The notes under the pieces are model-generated. The model searched no databases. It worked only from the letters and a program-made list of their open reading frames with translations, and had not been told where the DNA came from. A DNA stretch of 30,628 bases from JBARRS01 sp049644345. Its GTDB lineage: Bacteria > Actinomycetota > Thermoleophilia > Gaiellales > Gaiellaceae. Below, piece after piece: positions 14,330 to 22,520 of the stretch. The DNA is taken from assembly GCA_049644345.1 (NCBI GenBank), contig JBARRS010000107.1, positions 1-30,628 of the forward strand, in the 5' to 3' direction. Both the position numbers and the translations under genes were made by a program. The stretch's first letter is position 1; each line of letters starts with the position of its first letter.

Positions 14330-15148
14330 CTACTCGGGCCAGCCGCGCCGGCGCCAGAACCAGCGGACAGCGTAGAGCGACGCCACCGCGTACGCGCTGC
14401 CGAGCAGCAGATCGACGACGTAGTGATTGGCCGTGTAGACGACGGCGAACCACTCGGCGAGCGGGTAGAGGATCGCGACCCCGACCGCGAGCCAGCGCCA
14501 ACGTGTTCCCCAGGCGAGCATCGCGACGAAGAGGAACGCCAGGAACGAGTAGCCGGCGTGGATCGACGGGATCGCCGCGTACGGGTTCCAGAGATGCGCG
14601 GCGTGGTTCGCCGACGGCAGCGCCGCGATGTGGGCGTCGGAGAACAGGAGCACGCTCGGGATCCGGTCGGTCTTCGACGCAGCCCAGGGCGGCGCGGCCG
14701 GGAAGAGCCAGAACGTGAACGCCGCCGCGAACGAGAGCACGACCATCGTCGTCCCGTACCGGTAGAAGAGCGACCGCCGCTTCAGCCAGAGCGCGAACCC
14801 CAGCAGCGGCGGGACGAGGAAGTGGATCTTCATCGTCAGCGAGACGGCGTGGTCGTACCAGCGGGCGCTCCCCTTCCAGAGCCAGTGCTGGAGGTCGGCG
14901 GTGGGAAAATGACCCGCGAACAGGAACTTCTCCGCCTCGTACTGCGGCATGTAGTAGGGGTGGGGATGCAGGATGTGCGCCAGCCCGCGGGCCTGGGCGT
15001 ACAGCATGATCAGCAAGCCGAAGGGGATGAAATCGAGCAGATAACGACGGGGACGACCGAGCACGATCGCCGGCGCGAGGAGGACGAGCAGGTACTGGGG
15101 CGGCAGCAGCGTGAGCCCGGAGACGTCGATGCCGACCGCCAGCGACAC
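14330..15148 (-). CDS. PAP2-superfamily membrane phosphatase / inositol-phosphotransferase-like
   Basis: About 272 residues with roughly six membrane helices. Phosphatase motifs are IPSIHAGYS (motif 2, catalytic His) and YTANHYVVDLLLG (motif 3, His/Asp), placed on the outer side of the membrane. HPHPYYMPQYEAEKF and PPWAASKTDRIP match the PAP2_3/AUR1-like branch, which includes inositol-phosphoryl transferases and lipid phosphatases. It could recycle polyprenyl or phospholipid head groups. The start is uncertain: a GTG at 15148 keeps the first helix, and a CTG at 15175 would add nine residues. It is divergent from the adjacent glycosyltransferase with almost no intergenic space, and convergent with the cupredoxin. 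Confidence 0.87.
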   Translation of the reverse strand: MSLAVGIDVSGLTLLPPQYLLVLLAPAIVLGRPRRYLLDFIPFGLLIMLYAQARGLAHILHPHPYYMPQYEAEKFLFAGHFPTADLQHWLWKGSARWYDHAVSLTMKIHFLVPPLLGFALWLKRRSLFYRYGTTMVVLSFAAAFTFWLFPAAPPWAASKTDRIPSVLLFSDAHIAALPSANHAAHLWNPYAAIPSIHAGYSFLAFLFVAMLAWGTRWRWLAVGVAILYPLAEWFAVVYTANHYVVDLLLGSAYAVASLYAVRWFWRRRGWPE

Positions 15149-15190
15149 GGCCGTGACGCCCGCGACGAGCGCCAGTCTGCGGCGGTCGAG

Positions 15191-16609
15191 ATGCTCGCGC
15201 GGCGGGCCCCAGCGCTCGCCGTGCTGGCGGTCGCCGGCCTGGCCGTCCTCTGGCGTCTCCCCTTCTGGAACGCGCCGCTGACGGCCGACGAGGGGGGCTA
15301 CTCCGTGGTGGCCCGCCTCTGGGCTCAGGGGAGGACCCTCTACGACGGCGCCTGGGTCGACCGCCCGCAGGGCCTGATACTCGTGTTCCGGACGCTCCAT
15401 TTCCTGGGTGTCGATTCGGTAGAGGCGATACGGGCAACCGCGGCGGGAGTGGCAGTCCTCGTCGTCCTCACGACGATGCTCGTCACGCTCCGCCTTGCCC
15501 GCGAAACGATAACCGCGCTCGCCGCGGGCTTGCTGGCGGCAACCGTCGGAGCATCCCCGTTCATCGAGGGTTTCACGCTCTCGAGCGAGCTGCTGGCCTC
15601 GCTTCCGGCTGCGCTGTCGCTGCTCGCCTTCGTGCTCTATCTCGAGCGGCGGCGGCCGGGCTGGCTCGTCCTTGCAGGGCTGCTCACCGGCTGCGCCGTA
15701 CTCGTCAGGCAGTCGGCATTCGACGCCGGGCTGGCGGCGCTCGCGTATCTGCTCTGGCGCGAGCGGCGGCGCGGCCTCCTGCCGGCCGCGGCCCTCGTCA
15801 CTTCGGCGTTCGTTCCGGTGGCGGCTGCCGCGGCGAGTGCGTCGAGCTTCCACCGCTGGTGGTTCGCCGTCGTCGGCTACCGCGGAACGGGAGACTCGCT
15901 CCTCACCGGCTCGCCGCTCCACAGGCTGAGCCAGTTTTGGGACTCGGCGCCGCTTTTCGCTGCGGGGCTGGGTCTGCTCCTACTGCTCGCGGGCCTCGGC
16001 TGGCGCCGCTCCCCCCTGCTTGCCCGCCTGTGGCTGGGAGCCGCCGTGCTCGGCGTGCTCGGAGGCGGCAACTTCCACCCGCACTACTACCTCCAGCTCG
16101 TGCCGCCGCTTTCATTGCTCGGCGCGCTCGGTCTCGTCAGGCTGCTCTCCGAGCCGCGGCCCGCTGTGCGCGCGGTCACCGTGGCCGCTGCGGTCGCGAC
16201 GCTCGCCTGGACCGTGCCGCTCTGGCTCGCGAGCCCGTCGGCGCAGGCCAAACGGATCTGGCCGCACGACCCCCATCTGCGTACCGACGGTGCCGTCGCC
16301 CGTTACGTCCGTGCCCACACGCGGCCCGGCGACCGAATCCTCGCGCTCTGGGCGGCGGCAGACCTCTACGACCTCTCCGGGCGCGAACCGGCGGTCCGCT
16401 ACCTCTGGTGGCGAAACATCCAGACGATCGACGGGGCCCTCGGCGAGGTGCGGACCGCGATCGCGCAACGGCGCGCCGCGCTCGTCGTCGCCGTCCAGCG
16501 ACCCGACTCGCTCGACCCGTCCGGGACGACTCAGCGGCTCCTGCTGGCCGGCTACCGGAGGGTCGCCCTCGTCGAAGGCGTCCCCGTCTACGGCGCGAAG
16601 AGCAGGTAG
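15191..16609 (+). CDS. GT-C fold glycosyltransferase (ArnT/PMT-like)
   Basis: 472 residues with about 10 membrane helices. After the first helix comes TADEGGYSVVARLWAQGR with the D33-E34 pair, the catalytic-metal motif of the first outer loop of GT-C enzymes. Then DGAWVDRPQG, several leucine/alanine-rich helices, GGGNFHPHYYLQLVPPLSLL, and a soluble C-terminal domain of about 110 residues. It uses a polyprenyl-phosphate sugar outside the membrane; the acceptor is unknown. The ATG at 15191 is the only start that gives the first helix. A longer open frame upstream is antisense to the PAP2 gene. The 3' end overlaps dnaJ by 22 nt in convergent orientation. Confidence 0.87.
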   Translation: MLARRAPALAVLAVAGLAVLWRLPFWNAPLTADEGGYSVVARLWAQGRTLYDGAWVDRPQGLILVFRTLHFLGVDSVEAIRATAAGVAVLVVLTTMLVTLRLARETITALAAGLLAATVGASPFIEGFTLSSELLASLPAALSLLAFVLYLERRRPGWLVLAGLLTGCAVLVRQSAFDAGLAALAYLLWRERRRGLLPAAALVTSAFVPVAAAAASASSFHRWWFAVVGYRGTGDSLLTGSPLHRLSQFWDSAPLFAAGLGLLLLLAGLGWRRSPLLARLWLGAAVLGVLGGGNFHPHYYLQLVPPLSLLGALGLVRLLSEPRPAVRAVTVAAAVATLAWTVPLWLASPSAQAKRIWPHDPHLRTDGAVARYVRAHTRPGDRILALWAAADLYDLSGREPAVRYLWWRNIQTIDGALGEVRTAIAQRRAALVVAVQRPDSLDPSGTTQRLLLAGYRRVALVEGVPVYGAKSR

Positions 16610-17388
16610 ACGAGAAACGCGACCGCGACGAGGAAGCCGGCGAGCGCGAGGCCGCGGACCAGCGTCGAGTCCCGCATGCCCGCCCGGACCCGCACGAGCA
16701 CCACGGCGTCCCCGTCACCGAGCGGTACCTCGTCTCCGCTGACGACCCCGGCCGGAATGCGGACCCGAGCGCTTCGAGTCGTCCCGATCCGGCCTCCGCC
16801 GTCGCAGCGCGGGCAGAGCTCGCTGACGAGCTGCCCGCGGCCGCCGCATTCCGGGCACGCCCCCAGCTGCAGCAGACGCGCCCCCGCGAACTGATCGTCG
16901 ACGCGCCTGCGCCCGCTCCCGTCGCAGTCCGGGCAGACAGTGACGGCAGCGCCGGGAGCAGCGCCCTGGCCACCGCATTCGGGGCACGGCTCGCCGTGCC
17001 AATACTCCACGGAGCGCACAACGCCGCGCCGCGCCTCGGCTGCGTCGAGCTCGACCTCGGCGACGGCTTCGGTTCGACGACGCCCTCCCGAGAGGATCAA
17101 CCCGAGCAGATCGCCCGGGCCGGTCCGCTCGTCGAACCAGCCGTGTCCGCGTCCGCGGTAACCGAAGTGGTCGTAGAGAAGGCGCGACGTCGACCGCGAG
17201 AGGACGCTGTAAGCCTCGTTCAGCTCCGCGAACTTCGCCTCGGCGTCGGGCTCCTGCGAGACGTCGGGATGGAGCTCGCGCGCGCGTGAACGATAAGCGC
17301 GCTTGATCGCCTCGGCCGTCGCGTCCCTGGGGAGGTCCAGAACCTCGTAGTAGTCGCGCCTCGCCGCCGTCTGCATCCATCGTTCCAT
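16588..17388 (-). CDS. Membrane-tethered DnaJ-like co-chaperone
   Basis: 266 residues. The J domain (about 11-75) has the HPD tripeptide at 40-42, needed to stimulate DnaK. A short glycine/arginine linker follows. A full DnaJ zinc-finger region has four C-x-x-C-x-G-x-G repeats at 135-142, 152-159, 178-185 and 192-199. Only about 40 residues of the substrate-binding C-terminal domain remain (RVRIPAGVVSGDEVPLGDGD). The protein ends in one membrane helix (about 243-264) instead of the usual CTD II and dimerisation region. This would place a J protein with its zinc finger on the inner face of the membrane. ATG at 17388 is chosen; ATG at 17376 is an alternative. Confidence 0.88.
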   Translation of the reverse strand: MERWMQTAARRDYYEVLDLPRDATAEAIKRAYRSRARELHPDVSQEPDAEAKFAELNEAYSVLSRSTSRLLYDHFGYRGRGHGWFDERTGPGDLLGLILSGGRRRTEAVAEVELDAAEARRGVVRSVEYWHGEPCPECGGQGAAPGAAVTVCPDCDGSGRRRVDDQFAGARLLQLGACPECGGRGQLVSELCPRCDGGGRIGTTRSARVRIPAGVVSGDEVPLGDGDAVVLVRVRAGMRDSTLVRGLALAGFLVAVAFLVYLLFAP

Positions 17389-17447
17389 CTTTCGCGGCCG
17401 CGTCAGAGCGAAACCGCGGAACGCCCTAATCGGTTGTAGAAGCAACG

Positions 17448-18278
17448 ATGCGTGTCGACGGCCACCGCCGCCGGAAGGCGCTACTCCTCGCGCTCCTGTG
17501 CCTGGGCGCCGTCGGCTTCTGGGCCGGGCAAGCATTGAGCTCCGGTGCGATCGCCGCTCTGCCCACGATCACGCTGCCGACGATCTCGACGCCGACGTTG
17601 ACGCTTCCGCTGACGACGGCGCCACCTCCTCCACCGCCTCCTTCGACCACGAGGAAGACGCCTCCGCCTCCGCCGCCTCCTCCGCCTCCGTCGACCACGA
17701 GGAAGACGCCTCCGCCGCCGCCGCCTCCTCCGCCTCCGTCCCCGACCTCGACGCGAACCCAGTCGCATCCACAGCCGGCGCCTCCGCCGCCCTCGCCTTC
17801 GCCTTCGCCTTCGCCAAACGTCGCACCCTCGGCGGCCGGCTCTTCCCCGGCTCCCGCCGCGTCATCCCTGGGCGGGGGTCTCGGGCCCATTTCGGCAAGC
17901 CATAAAGCACCCGGCCATACGCGAGCGGCCTCGAGTCGAGGGCGCCGCTCGGCGAGCCTCTTTCCTCTGGTAGTGCGCTCGGGGGCGCTCGAGAGCAGTC
18001 CTGGCCGCTTCAGGCCGCCCTCGAAGCTGGCAACGAAGGCGGAGCGGGCGCACGCGATTGGCGGGACGCTCGACCAGGTCGCCTCGAAGCCTCCGCTCCG
18101 GCCGGGCCTGCTCGTCCTTCTCAGCCTGGCGGTCTTCCTACTCGGCGTCGGCGCGCTCCCGCGGACCGTCGTCCCGCACCCGCGAGCGGCCGCGCTTTTG
18201 GCGCAGCACCGGCTGGAAATCGCCGCCGGCGGAGCCGCTGCATTTGTGGCATTCCTGGTCGCGTATTTCGTGCACTGA
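17448..18278 (+). CDS. Proline-rich envelope protein with C-terminal two-helix module
   Basis: 276 residues. An N-terminal signal/anchor (about 10-30) leads to a threonine/proline segment (38-57). A low-complexity stretch (59-123) is built of proline runs separated by S-T-T-R-K-T, then a basic serine-rich linker. The C-terminal part (about 215-276) holds two membrane helices (219-237, 258-275). Their loop is basic (LPRTVVPHPR), so the loop is predicted to be cytoplasmic. The tail matches the tail of the GT51/S13 protein at about 41 of 60 positions. The proline region probably spans the peptidoglycan. No enzymatic domain is visible. Start ATG at 17448 with weak AGAAGC upstream. Confidence 0.8.
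   Translation: MRVDGHRRRKALLLALLCLGAVGFWAGQALSSGAIAALPTITLPTISTPTLTLPLTTAPPPPPPPSTTRKTPPPPPPPPPPSTTRKTPPPPPPPPPPSPTSTRTQSHPQPAPPPPSPSPSPSPNVAPSAAGSSPAPAASSLGGGLGPISASHKAPGHTRAASSRGRRSASLFPLVVRSGALESSPGRFRPPSKLATKAERAHAIGGTLDQVASKPPLRPGLLVLLSLAVFLLGVGALPRTVVPHPRAAALLAQHRLEIAAGGAAAFVAFLVAYFVH
17622..17738 (+). repeat. In-frame tandem repeat encoding proline runs
   Basis: Two and a half copies of a unit of up to 48 nt (16 codons: ten prolines plus S-T-T-R-K-T). The first copy has seven prolines (17622-17660), the second ten (17661-17708) and the third ten followed by a diverged spacer (17709-). The CCT/CCG-rich units are nearly identical at the DNA level, so copy number could vary by slippage. 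Confidence 0.75.
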
Positions 18279-18295
18279 GCGGCAAGAGAGGGTCA

Positions 18296-18315
18296 GATCC
18301 CCCGGATGGGGGGTC
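18296..18315 (+). promoter_or_regulatory. Hairpin overlapping the first ATG of the GGDEF/HD-GYP gene
   Basis: GATCCCCC (18296-18303) can pair with GGGGGGTC (18308-18315), one pair being G-U, with loop GGAT. The A and T of the ATG at 18306 are in the loop and the G in the stem. It may terminate the upstream proline-rich gene, hinder initiation at this ATG, or show that the true start is the GTG at 18342 or 18348. Confidence 0.35.
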
Positions 18316-21059
18316 AACTTGGGGCGGCTTTTCCCAAGACTGTGCCCGTGAGGCCTCTGTCTGCGGCTGCGGTGCCTGCGCCTGTCCCCGAGCCTGCGTT
18401 TGCGGCGCGGCGCGAGAGCGATCCCGTCGGGCTCGTCGAGTCCTACCGGCGGCTGGCCGACATCTTCCACCATGTCCTCTCGGAGCAGAGCCTCGACGCG
18501 CTGCTCGAGCGGATCGCAGACACGCTCGCAGAGCTGATTCCGTACGACACGCTCTCGATCTACCAGGCCGACGAGGCACAGACCGTGCTCCTGCCGGTAC
18601 TCGCGCGCGACAAATGGGCCGAGCAGATCATGAACAACCAGACCAGGTTCGGAGACGGGATCTCCGGCTGGGCCGCGCTGCACCGGCAGCCCGTCCACAC
18701 GGATAGTGCGCACCTCGACCCGCGCGTCATGGTCGTTCCCGGCACGCCTCCGGACGAGCCCGAGGCGCTGATCAGCGTGCCGCTGATCGCCCGCGACCGG
18801 GTGAAGGGCACGCTGAACGTGTACAGGCTCGGCGAGGACGCGTCGTTCACCGAGGAGGAGTTCGAGCTCGCAATTCGCTTCGGCGATGCCGCCGCGCTTG
18901 CGCTCGACAACGCGCAGATCCGCGCACGGCTCGAGCACCAGGCTCAGACCGACCCGCTGACGGGTCTCTACAACCACCGCTATTTCCACGAGCGGCTTCG
19001 GGCGGAGCTGACGCGCGCAAGCCGGTCGGCCGAATCGGTCGCGCTGCTGATGCTCGACATCGACGACTTCAAGAAGGTGAACGACGTCCACGGTCACGGC
19101 TCGGGCGACGAGGTGCTGAAGCGACTGGCCGAACTGCTCAAGGGCGCCGTCCGCCTCTCGGACGTGGTCTGCCGCCTCGGAGGCGAGGAGTTCGCGGTGA
19201 TCATGTCCTCCGGCGACGCGGGCGACGCGCTCAACCTCGCGCGACGGCTGTCGGACGAGCTCTCGAGCACGGACTTCGAGCCCGCCGGGAGGCTGACGCT
19301 CTCGATCGGCGTCTCGCAGGGGCCCGAGCACGCCATGAACCCGCGCGAGCTGATCGCGTGTGCCGAGGCCGCGATGATGGCCGCAAAGGCGCGCGGAAAG
19401 AACCAGATCGTCCTCTTCGACGAGGAGACCGACGAGCGGCCGGCGCCGACGCCGAGCCGTCGCGACGTCCGCTCGATCGCGCACCTGAAGATGCTCCAGA
19501 GCCTCGCCGGTAAGCTCAACCGGCTGACGGCCGTTCGCGAGATCGGCGAGGTGATCGCGAGCGAGTTGCGGCTTCTGATCGACTACCACAACTGCCGCGT
19601 CTCGGTCGTCGAGGGCGACGAGATCTTCCCGATCGCCTTCCGCGGCGACCTTGCAACCGCCGGCGGCGAGCACGTCGACCTGCCGGTGACGAAGGTCGGC
19701 GAAGGCATCACCGGCCGGTGTGTAGCCACCGCCGAGCCGCTGCTGATCGGGAACGCGATGGAATGCGACTTCGCGGTGCTGATCCCCGGCACCGAGCAGA
19801 TCGCCGAGTCGATGATCGCCGTGCCGCTCACCTACGGCTCGCGCGTGATCGGCGCGATCGTGATCTCGAAGCTCGGCGTCGACCAGTTCGACGAGGACGA
19901 CGTCCGCCTCCTCGAGGTGCTCGCGGGTCACGCGGCCGTCGCGCTCGAGAATGCGCGGCTCTACGAGGCCCAGCGGCGTGAGGCCGAGCACCTGAAGGCA
20001 CTGCTCGAGTTCACGGTCGCGATCTCGCACGCGCCGACGCTGGGCGCGATCGGGGAGGAGACGGTGCGCGCGGCCGCGCGGCTGCTCGGCGCGAGCCACA
20101 GCGCCCTCTGGCTTCGAACCTCGTCCGGCGAGTACCAGATCGCCGCGGAGATCGGCTTCGCGGGCGATCCCGAGGTCGCGCCCCTGCTGAAGCTCTCGCT
20201 CGACCCGGAGCGCGCGAGCCGCCTGATCGGCGAGCATGCGGAGCCGTTCGTGCTGGCGCCCGACGAAGCGGCGCAACTCCTCCCGTCGACGCCGGGGATC
20301 GCTCCTGGGTGCACGACGGTGGCGCCGCTTCGAAGCGACGAAGGCATCAGCGGCTGGCTCGTGGTCTGCGAGCCCAACGACGGAGGCTGGCGCTCGGCGG
20401 ACGAGCGCCTCCAGCTCCTCTCGGGGCTCTCTTATCAGGCTTCGAACGCACTCCAGAAGGCCGAGAGCTTCGAGAGCCTCGAGAGCACTTTCGTCTCGAC
20501 GGTGGAGGCGCTCGCGAACGCACTCGAGGCGAACGACGAGTACACCTCCTCCCACACGCGCTGGATCACCGACATGGCCCTACGCGTCGGTGCCGAGCTC
20601 GGCTTCGACGGCGCGTCCCTGAAGCGGCTCGAGCTCAGCGCTCTCTTCCACGACATCGGCAAGATCGGCATTCCCGCGAGCATCCTCCTCAAGCCCGGCC
20701 CGCTGACACCTGAAGAGCGGGCGGTGATCGAGACCCACCCCGAGCTCGGCGCCAAGATCCTCGCTCCGATCGAGCGGCTCTCCGATGTTCGCGAGATCGT
20801 CCGAAGCTGCCACGAGCACTTCGACGGACGGGGCTATCCGGACAGCAGAGCCGGCGAGGAGATCCCACTCGAATCTCGGATCATCCTCGTCTGCGACGCG
20901 TTCCACGCGATGACGACCGACCGGCCCTACCGCGGGCGCCTGCCCGCCGAAGAGGCCTGCCGGAGGCTCCGCGAGGCGGCGGGGACGCAGTTCGATCCGG
21001 CCGTGGTCGACGTCTTCCTCGGCCTGCCGCTCACGAAGCTCGAGCACGCGGCCGCCTAG
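18306..21059 (+). CDS. GAF-GGDEF-GAF-GAF-HD-GYP cyclic-di-GMP enzyme
   Basis: Up to 917 residues and no membrane helix, so cytoplasmic. Order: short proline/alanine lead, GAF 1 (about 55-205), GGDEF (about 210-375), GAF 2 (about 400-553), GAF 3 (about 562-718), HD-GYP (about 728-905). The GGDEF site is intact (RLGGEEF, GGEEF at 292-296). The product-inhibition site RLSD (283-286) lies exactly five residues upstream. The HD-GYP site is also intact, with FHDIGKIGIP (HD at 782-783) and HEHFDGRGYP (GYP at 843-845). The protein can therefore be predicted both to make and to break c-di-GMP, with GAF domains as sensors. The ligand is unknown. The start is uncertain: ATG 18306 lies in a hairpin; GTG 18342 and 18348 are in frame. 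Confidence 0.93.
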   Translation: MGGQLGAAFPKTVPVRPLSAAAVPAPVPEPAFAARRESDPVGLVESYRRLADIFHHVLSEQSLDALLERIADTLAELIPYDTLSIYQADEAQTVLLPVLARDKWAEQIMNNQTRFGDGISGWAALHRQPVHTDSAHLDPRVMVVPGTPPDEPEALISVPLIARDRVKGTLNVYRLGEDASFTEEEFELAIRFGDAAALALDNAQIRARLEHQAQTDPLTGLYNHRYFHERLRAELTRASRSAESVALLMLDIDDFKKVNDVHGHGSGDEVLKRLAELLKGAVRLSDVVCRLGGEEFAVIMSSGDAGDALNLARRLSDELSSTDFEPAGRLTLSIGVSQGPEHAMNPRELIACAEAAMMAAKARGKNQIVLFDEETDERPAPTPSRRDVRSIAHLKMLQSLAGKLNRLTAVREIGEVIASELRLLIDYHNCRVSVVEGDEIFPIAFRGDLATAGGEHVDLPVTKVGEGITGRCVATAEPLLIGNAMECDFAVLIPGTEQIAESMIAVPLTYGSRVIGAIVISKLGVDQFDEDDVRLLEVLAGHAAVALENARLYEAQRREAEHLKALLEFTVAISHAPTLGAIGEETVRAAARLLGASHSALWLRTSSGEYQIAAEIGFAGDPEVAPLLKLSLDPERASRLIGEHAEPFVLAPDEAAQLLPSTPGIAPGCTTVAPLRSDEGISGWLVVCEPNDGGWRSADERLQLLSGLSYQASNALQKAESFESLESTFVSTVEALANALEANDEYTSSHTRWITDMALRVGAELGFDGASLKRLELSALFHDIGKIGIPASILLKPGPLTPEERAVIETHPELGAKILAPIERLSDVREIVRSCHEHFDGRGYPDSRAGEEIPLESRIILVCDAFHAMTTDRPYRGRLPAEEACRRLREAAGTQFDPAVVDVFLGLPLTKLEHAAA

Positions 21060-21083
21060 CCCGCCTCGGGCTATCGTCTGCGC

Positions 21084-21482
21084 GTGGAGCCACAGGCTCT
21101 GCGAATCGTGCTCGAGGGGCTGGAGCGGGTAGCCGCCGGCGCCGATGTCCGCCCGGCGCTTGCGCTGCTCGGCGGGCAGGGCGTCCGGTTTGAAGAGGAC
21201 GAGCTCCGCGGTGCCCGCCGACGGGTGATGCTTCTTCTTGCCGGCGGCGGCGACCCGCATCGTGAGCTCGAGCTCGAGGGCCGCGCGGTCATCGCTCTCG
21301 CCGACGAGCTCGAGACGCCCGAGCGGCGCCGGCAGCTGCGCGCCGGGCTGTCGGAGATGGGCGAGCAGGCGCTGGACCTGAGCGCCGTCAGCGTCGCGCT
21401 GGCGACGCTGCTCGCGGACGAGCGGCTTGCATGGCGGGCACTCGCGTGCGCGCTCCTCGCCGAGGAGCTCGCCGACGATTAG
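21084..21482 (+). CDS. Helical hypothetical protein
   Basis: A 132-residue, mostly alpha-helical protein, rich in Ala, Leu, Glu and Arg, starting MEPQALRIVLEGLERVAAG and ending ALLAEELADD. There are no cysteines, no signal peptide and no recognised domain. The GTG at 21084 lies 6 nt after a TATCGT box (21072-21077) without Shine-Dalgarno, so it may be leaderless. It follows the c-di-GMP gene by 24 nt on the same strand and could be a co-transcribed partner, but nothing in the sequence says what it does. Confidence 0.65.
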   Translation: MEPQALRIVLEGLERVAAGADVRPALALLGGQGVRFEEDELRGARRRVMLLLAGGGDPHRELELEGRAVIALADELETPERRRQLRAGLSEMGEQALDLSAVSVALATLLADERLAWRALACALLAEELADD

Positions 21483-21539
21483 CAACTCCCTCAAACGTGG
21501 GAGTCAGGTCCTGCGCCGAGCCGTCCGATGTAGATCTCT

Positions 21540-22517
21540 ATGCGGAAAGGGGTCTTTCTCTGCCGTTTTCTTGCAGTCTTCGTGGCGCTGATTCTGGCCG
21601 CGCCGGCTGCCGCCTCGATGCAGATCGACCGGAACACCCGGAACATCAAGCTCGCTGTCAACAGTCGGGGCCAGGCGCTGCTGACGTACACGAACGTCTA
21701 CGGCAAGGTCCGGCACGTCCTCGTCTGGGGCGCGATCAACGGGCGCGCACCCACGCGCGGCGTCCCACAGGTGCGGTTCCACCGCGATTACTCCGGCGGC
21801 TGGGGCACTTACCACCGCGACGTCTGGAAGACCTTCAAGAACGCGTGCAGCCGCTATGACGGCCCGAAGCCCCTGGCCTGGCTGGTAACCGCCTGCAAGG
21901 CGCCGGACGGTTCGTACTGGGCGGTGCAGAGCTGGCAGGTCCAGCTGCCGGATCTCGGCTTCACTCCGTGGCTGCCGATGCAGAGCGCCTGGGACCTGCA
22001 CATCGCCCACTGGCGGGGGCCGCTCGCAAATCTCGAGGTGTGGAGCAACTGGATCTACTCCGGACGCTTCCAGCAGCTGTTCGGACGGCTGAGCTACCTC
22101 GGCAAGCCCGTCTACGGATTCGGGACGACCTGGGACGGCGCGCCCACCGACACCTACGGCCGGCTGATCTTCCTGGACACGCTCAACTCCGTCTACGGGA
22201 GCGGCTGGCGGCGCGAGAACTCCTTCGTCGCCCACAGGGGCACCGGGATCTGGTGCTACGGCTTCTATCCGATGGATCCCTTCCACGGCGGCTACACGCA
22301 TCCCCCCGGCTACCACAGCGGCGACCGCGGCCCCGGCACAGGCGAGGCCTACCGGATCTCGGTCGTCGGGCCGGGCGTCACGCCGGACATCACGTGGCAG
22401 GGCCCGGGCCTCCACAAGTACGACCCGGGCAACCCCGCGGACGTCGCCCTCGAGCGAGCGATGAACGCCCAGCTCGACACGATCAACCGGGGCGACAAGC
22501 TCTGCCACCAGCACTGA
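21540..22517 (+). CDS. Secreted protein of unknown function
   Basis: 325 residues with a clear signal peptide (hydrophobic core FLAVFVALILAAPAAAS, cleavage after A-A-S). The mature part is rich in Trp, Tyr and Gly (VWGAINGRAP, WGTYHRDVWKTFKN, LEVWSNWIYSGRFQQLFG, GIWCYGFYPMDPF, PGVTPDITWQGPGLHKYDPG), which suggests an extracellular beta-sandwich. Four cysteines outside the signal peptide could form two disulfides. I recognise no named family; the pattern resembles secreted proteins confined to Thermoleophilia-like genomes (impression, not a search). No Shine-Dalgarno precedes the ATG. It ends 3 nt before the first copy of the spaced direct repeat. Confidence 0.82.
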   Translation: MRKGVFLCRFLAVFVALILAAPAAASMQIDRNTRNIKLAVNSRGQALLTYTNVYGKVRHVLVWGAINGRAPTRGVPQVRFHRDYSGGWGTYHRDVWKTFKNACSRYDGPKPLAWLVTACKAPDGSYWAVQSWQVQLPDLGFTPWLPMQSAWDLHIAHWRGPLANLEVWSNWIYSGRFQQLFGRLSYLGKPVYGFGTTWDGAPTDTYGRLIFLDTLNSVYGSGWRRENSFVAHRGTGIWCYGFYPMDPFHGGYTHPPGYHSGDRGPGTGEAYRISVVGPGVTPDITWQGPGLHKYDPGNPADVALERAMNAQLDTINRGDKLCHQH

Positions 22518-22520
22518 GCG

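Noticed and set aside
14423..15190. N-terminal extension of the GT-C glycosyltransferase frame
   Set aside because: It is antisense to the PAP2 gene and consists of charged low-complexity sequence. The membrane protein clearly begins at 15191.
17622..17738. CRISPR-like array
   Set aside because: Repeats are in frame, have no unique spacers and encode proline runs.
18138..20555. 805-codon minus-strand open frame
   Set aside because: It is the antisense shadow of the GGDEF/HD-GYP gene, with the Arg/Val/Asp/Leu composition typical of such shadows and no domain.
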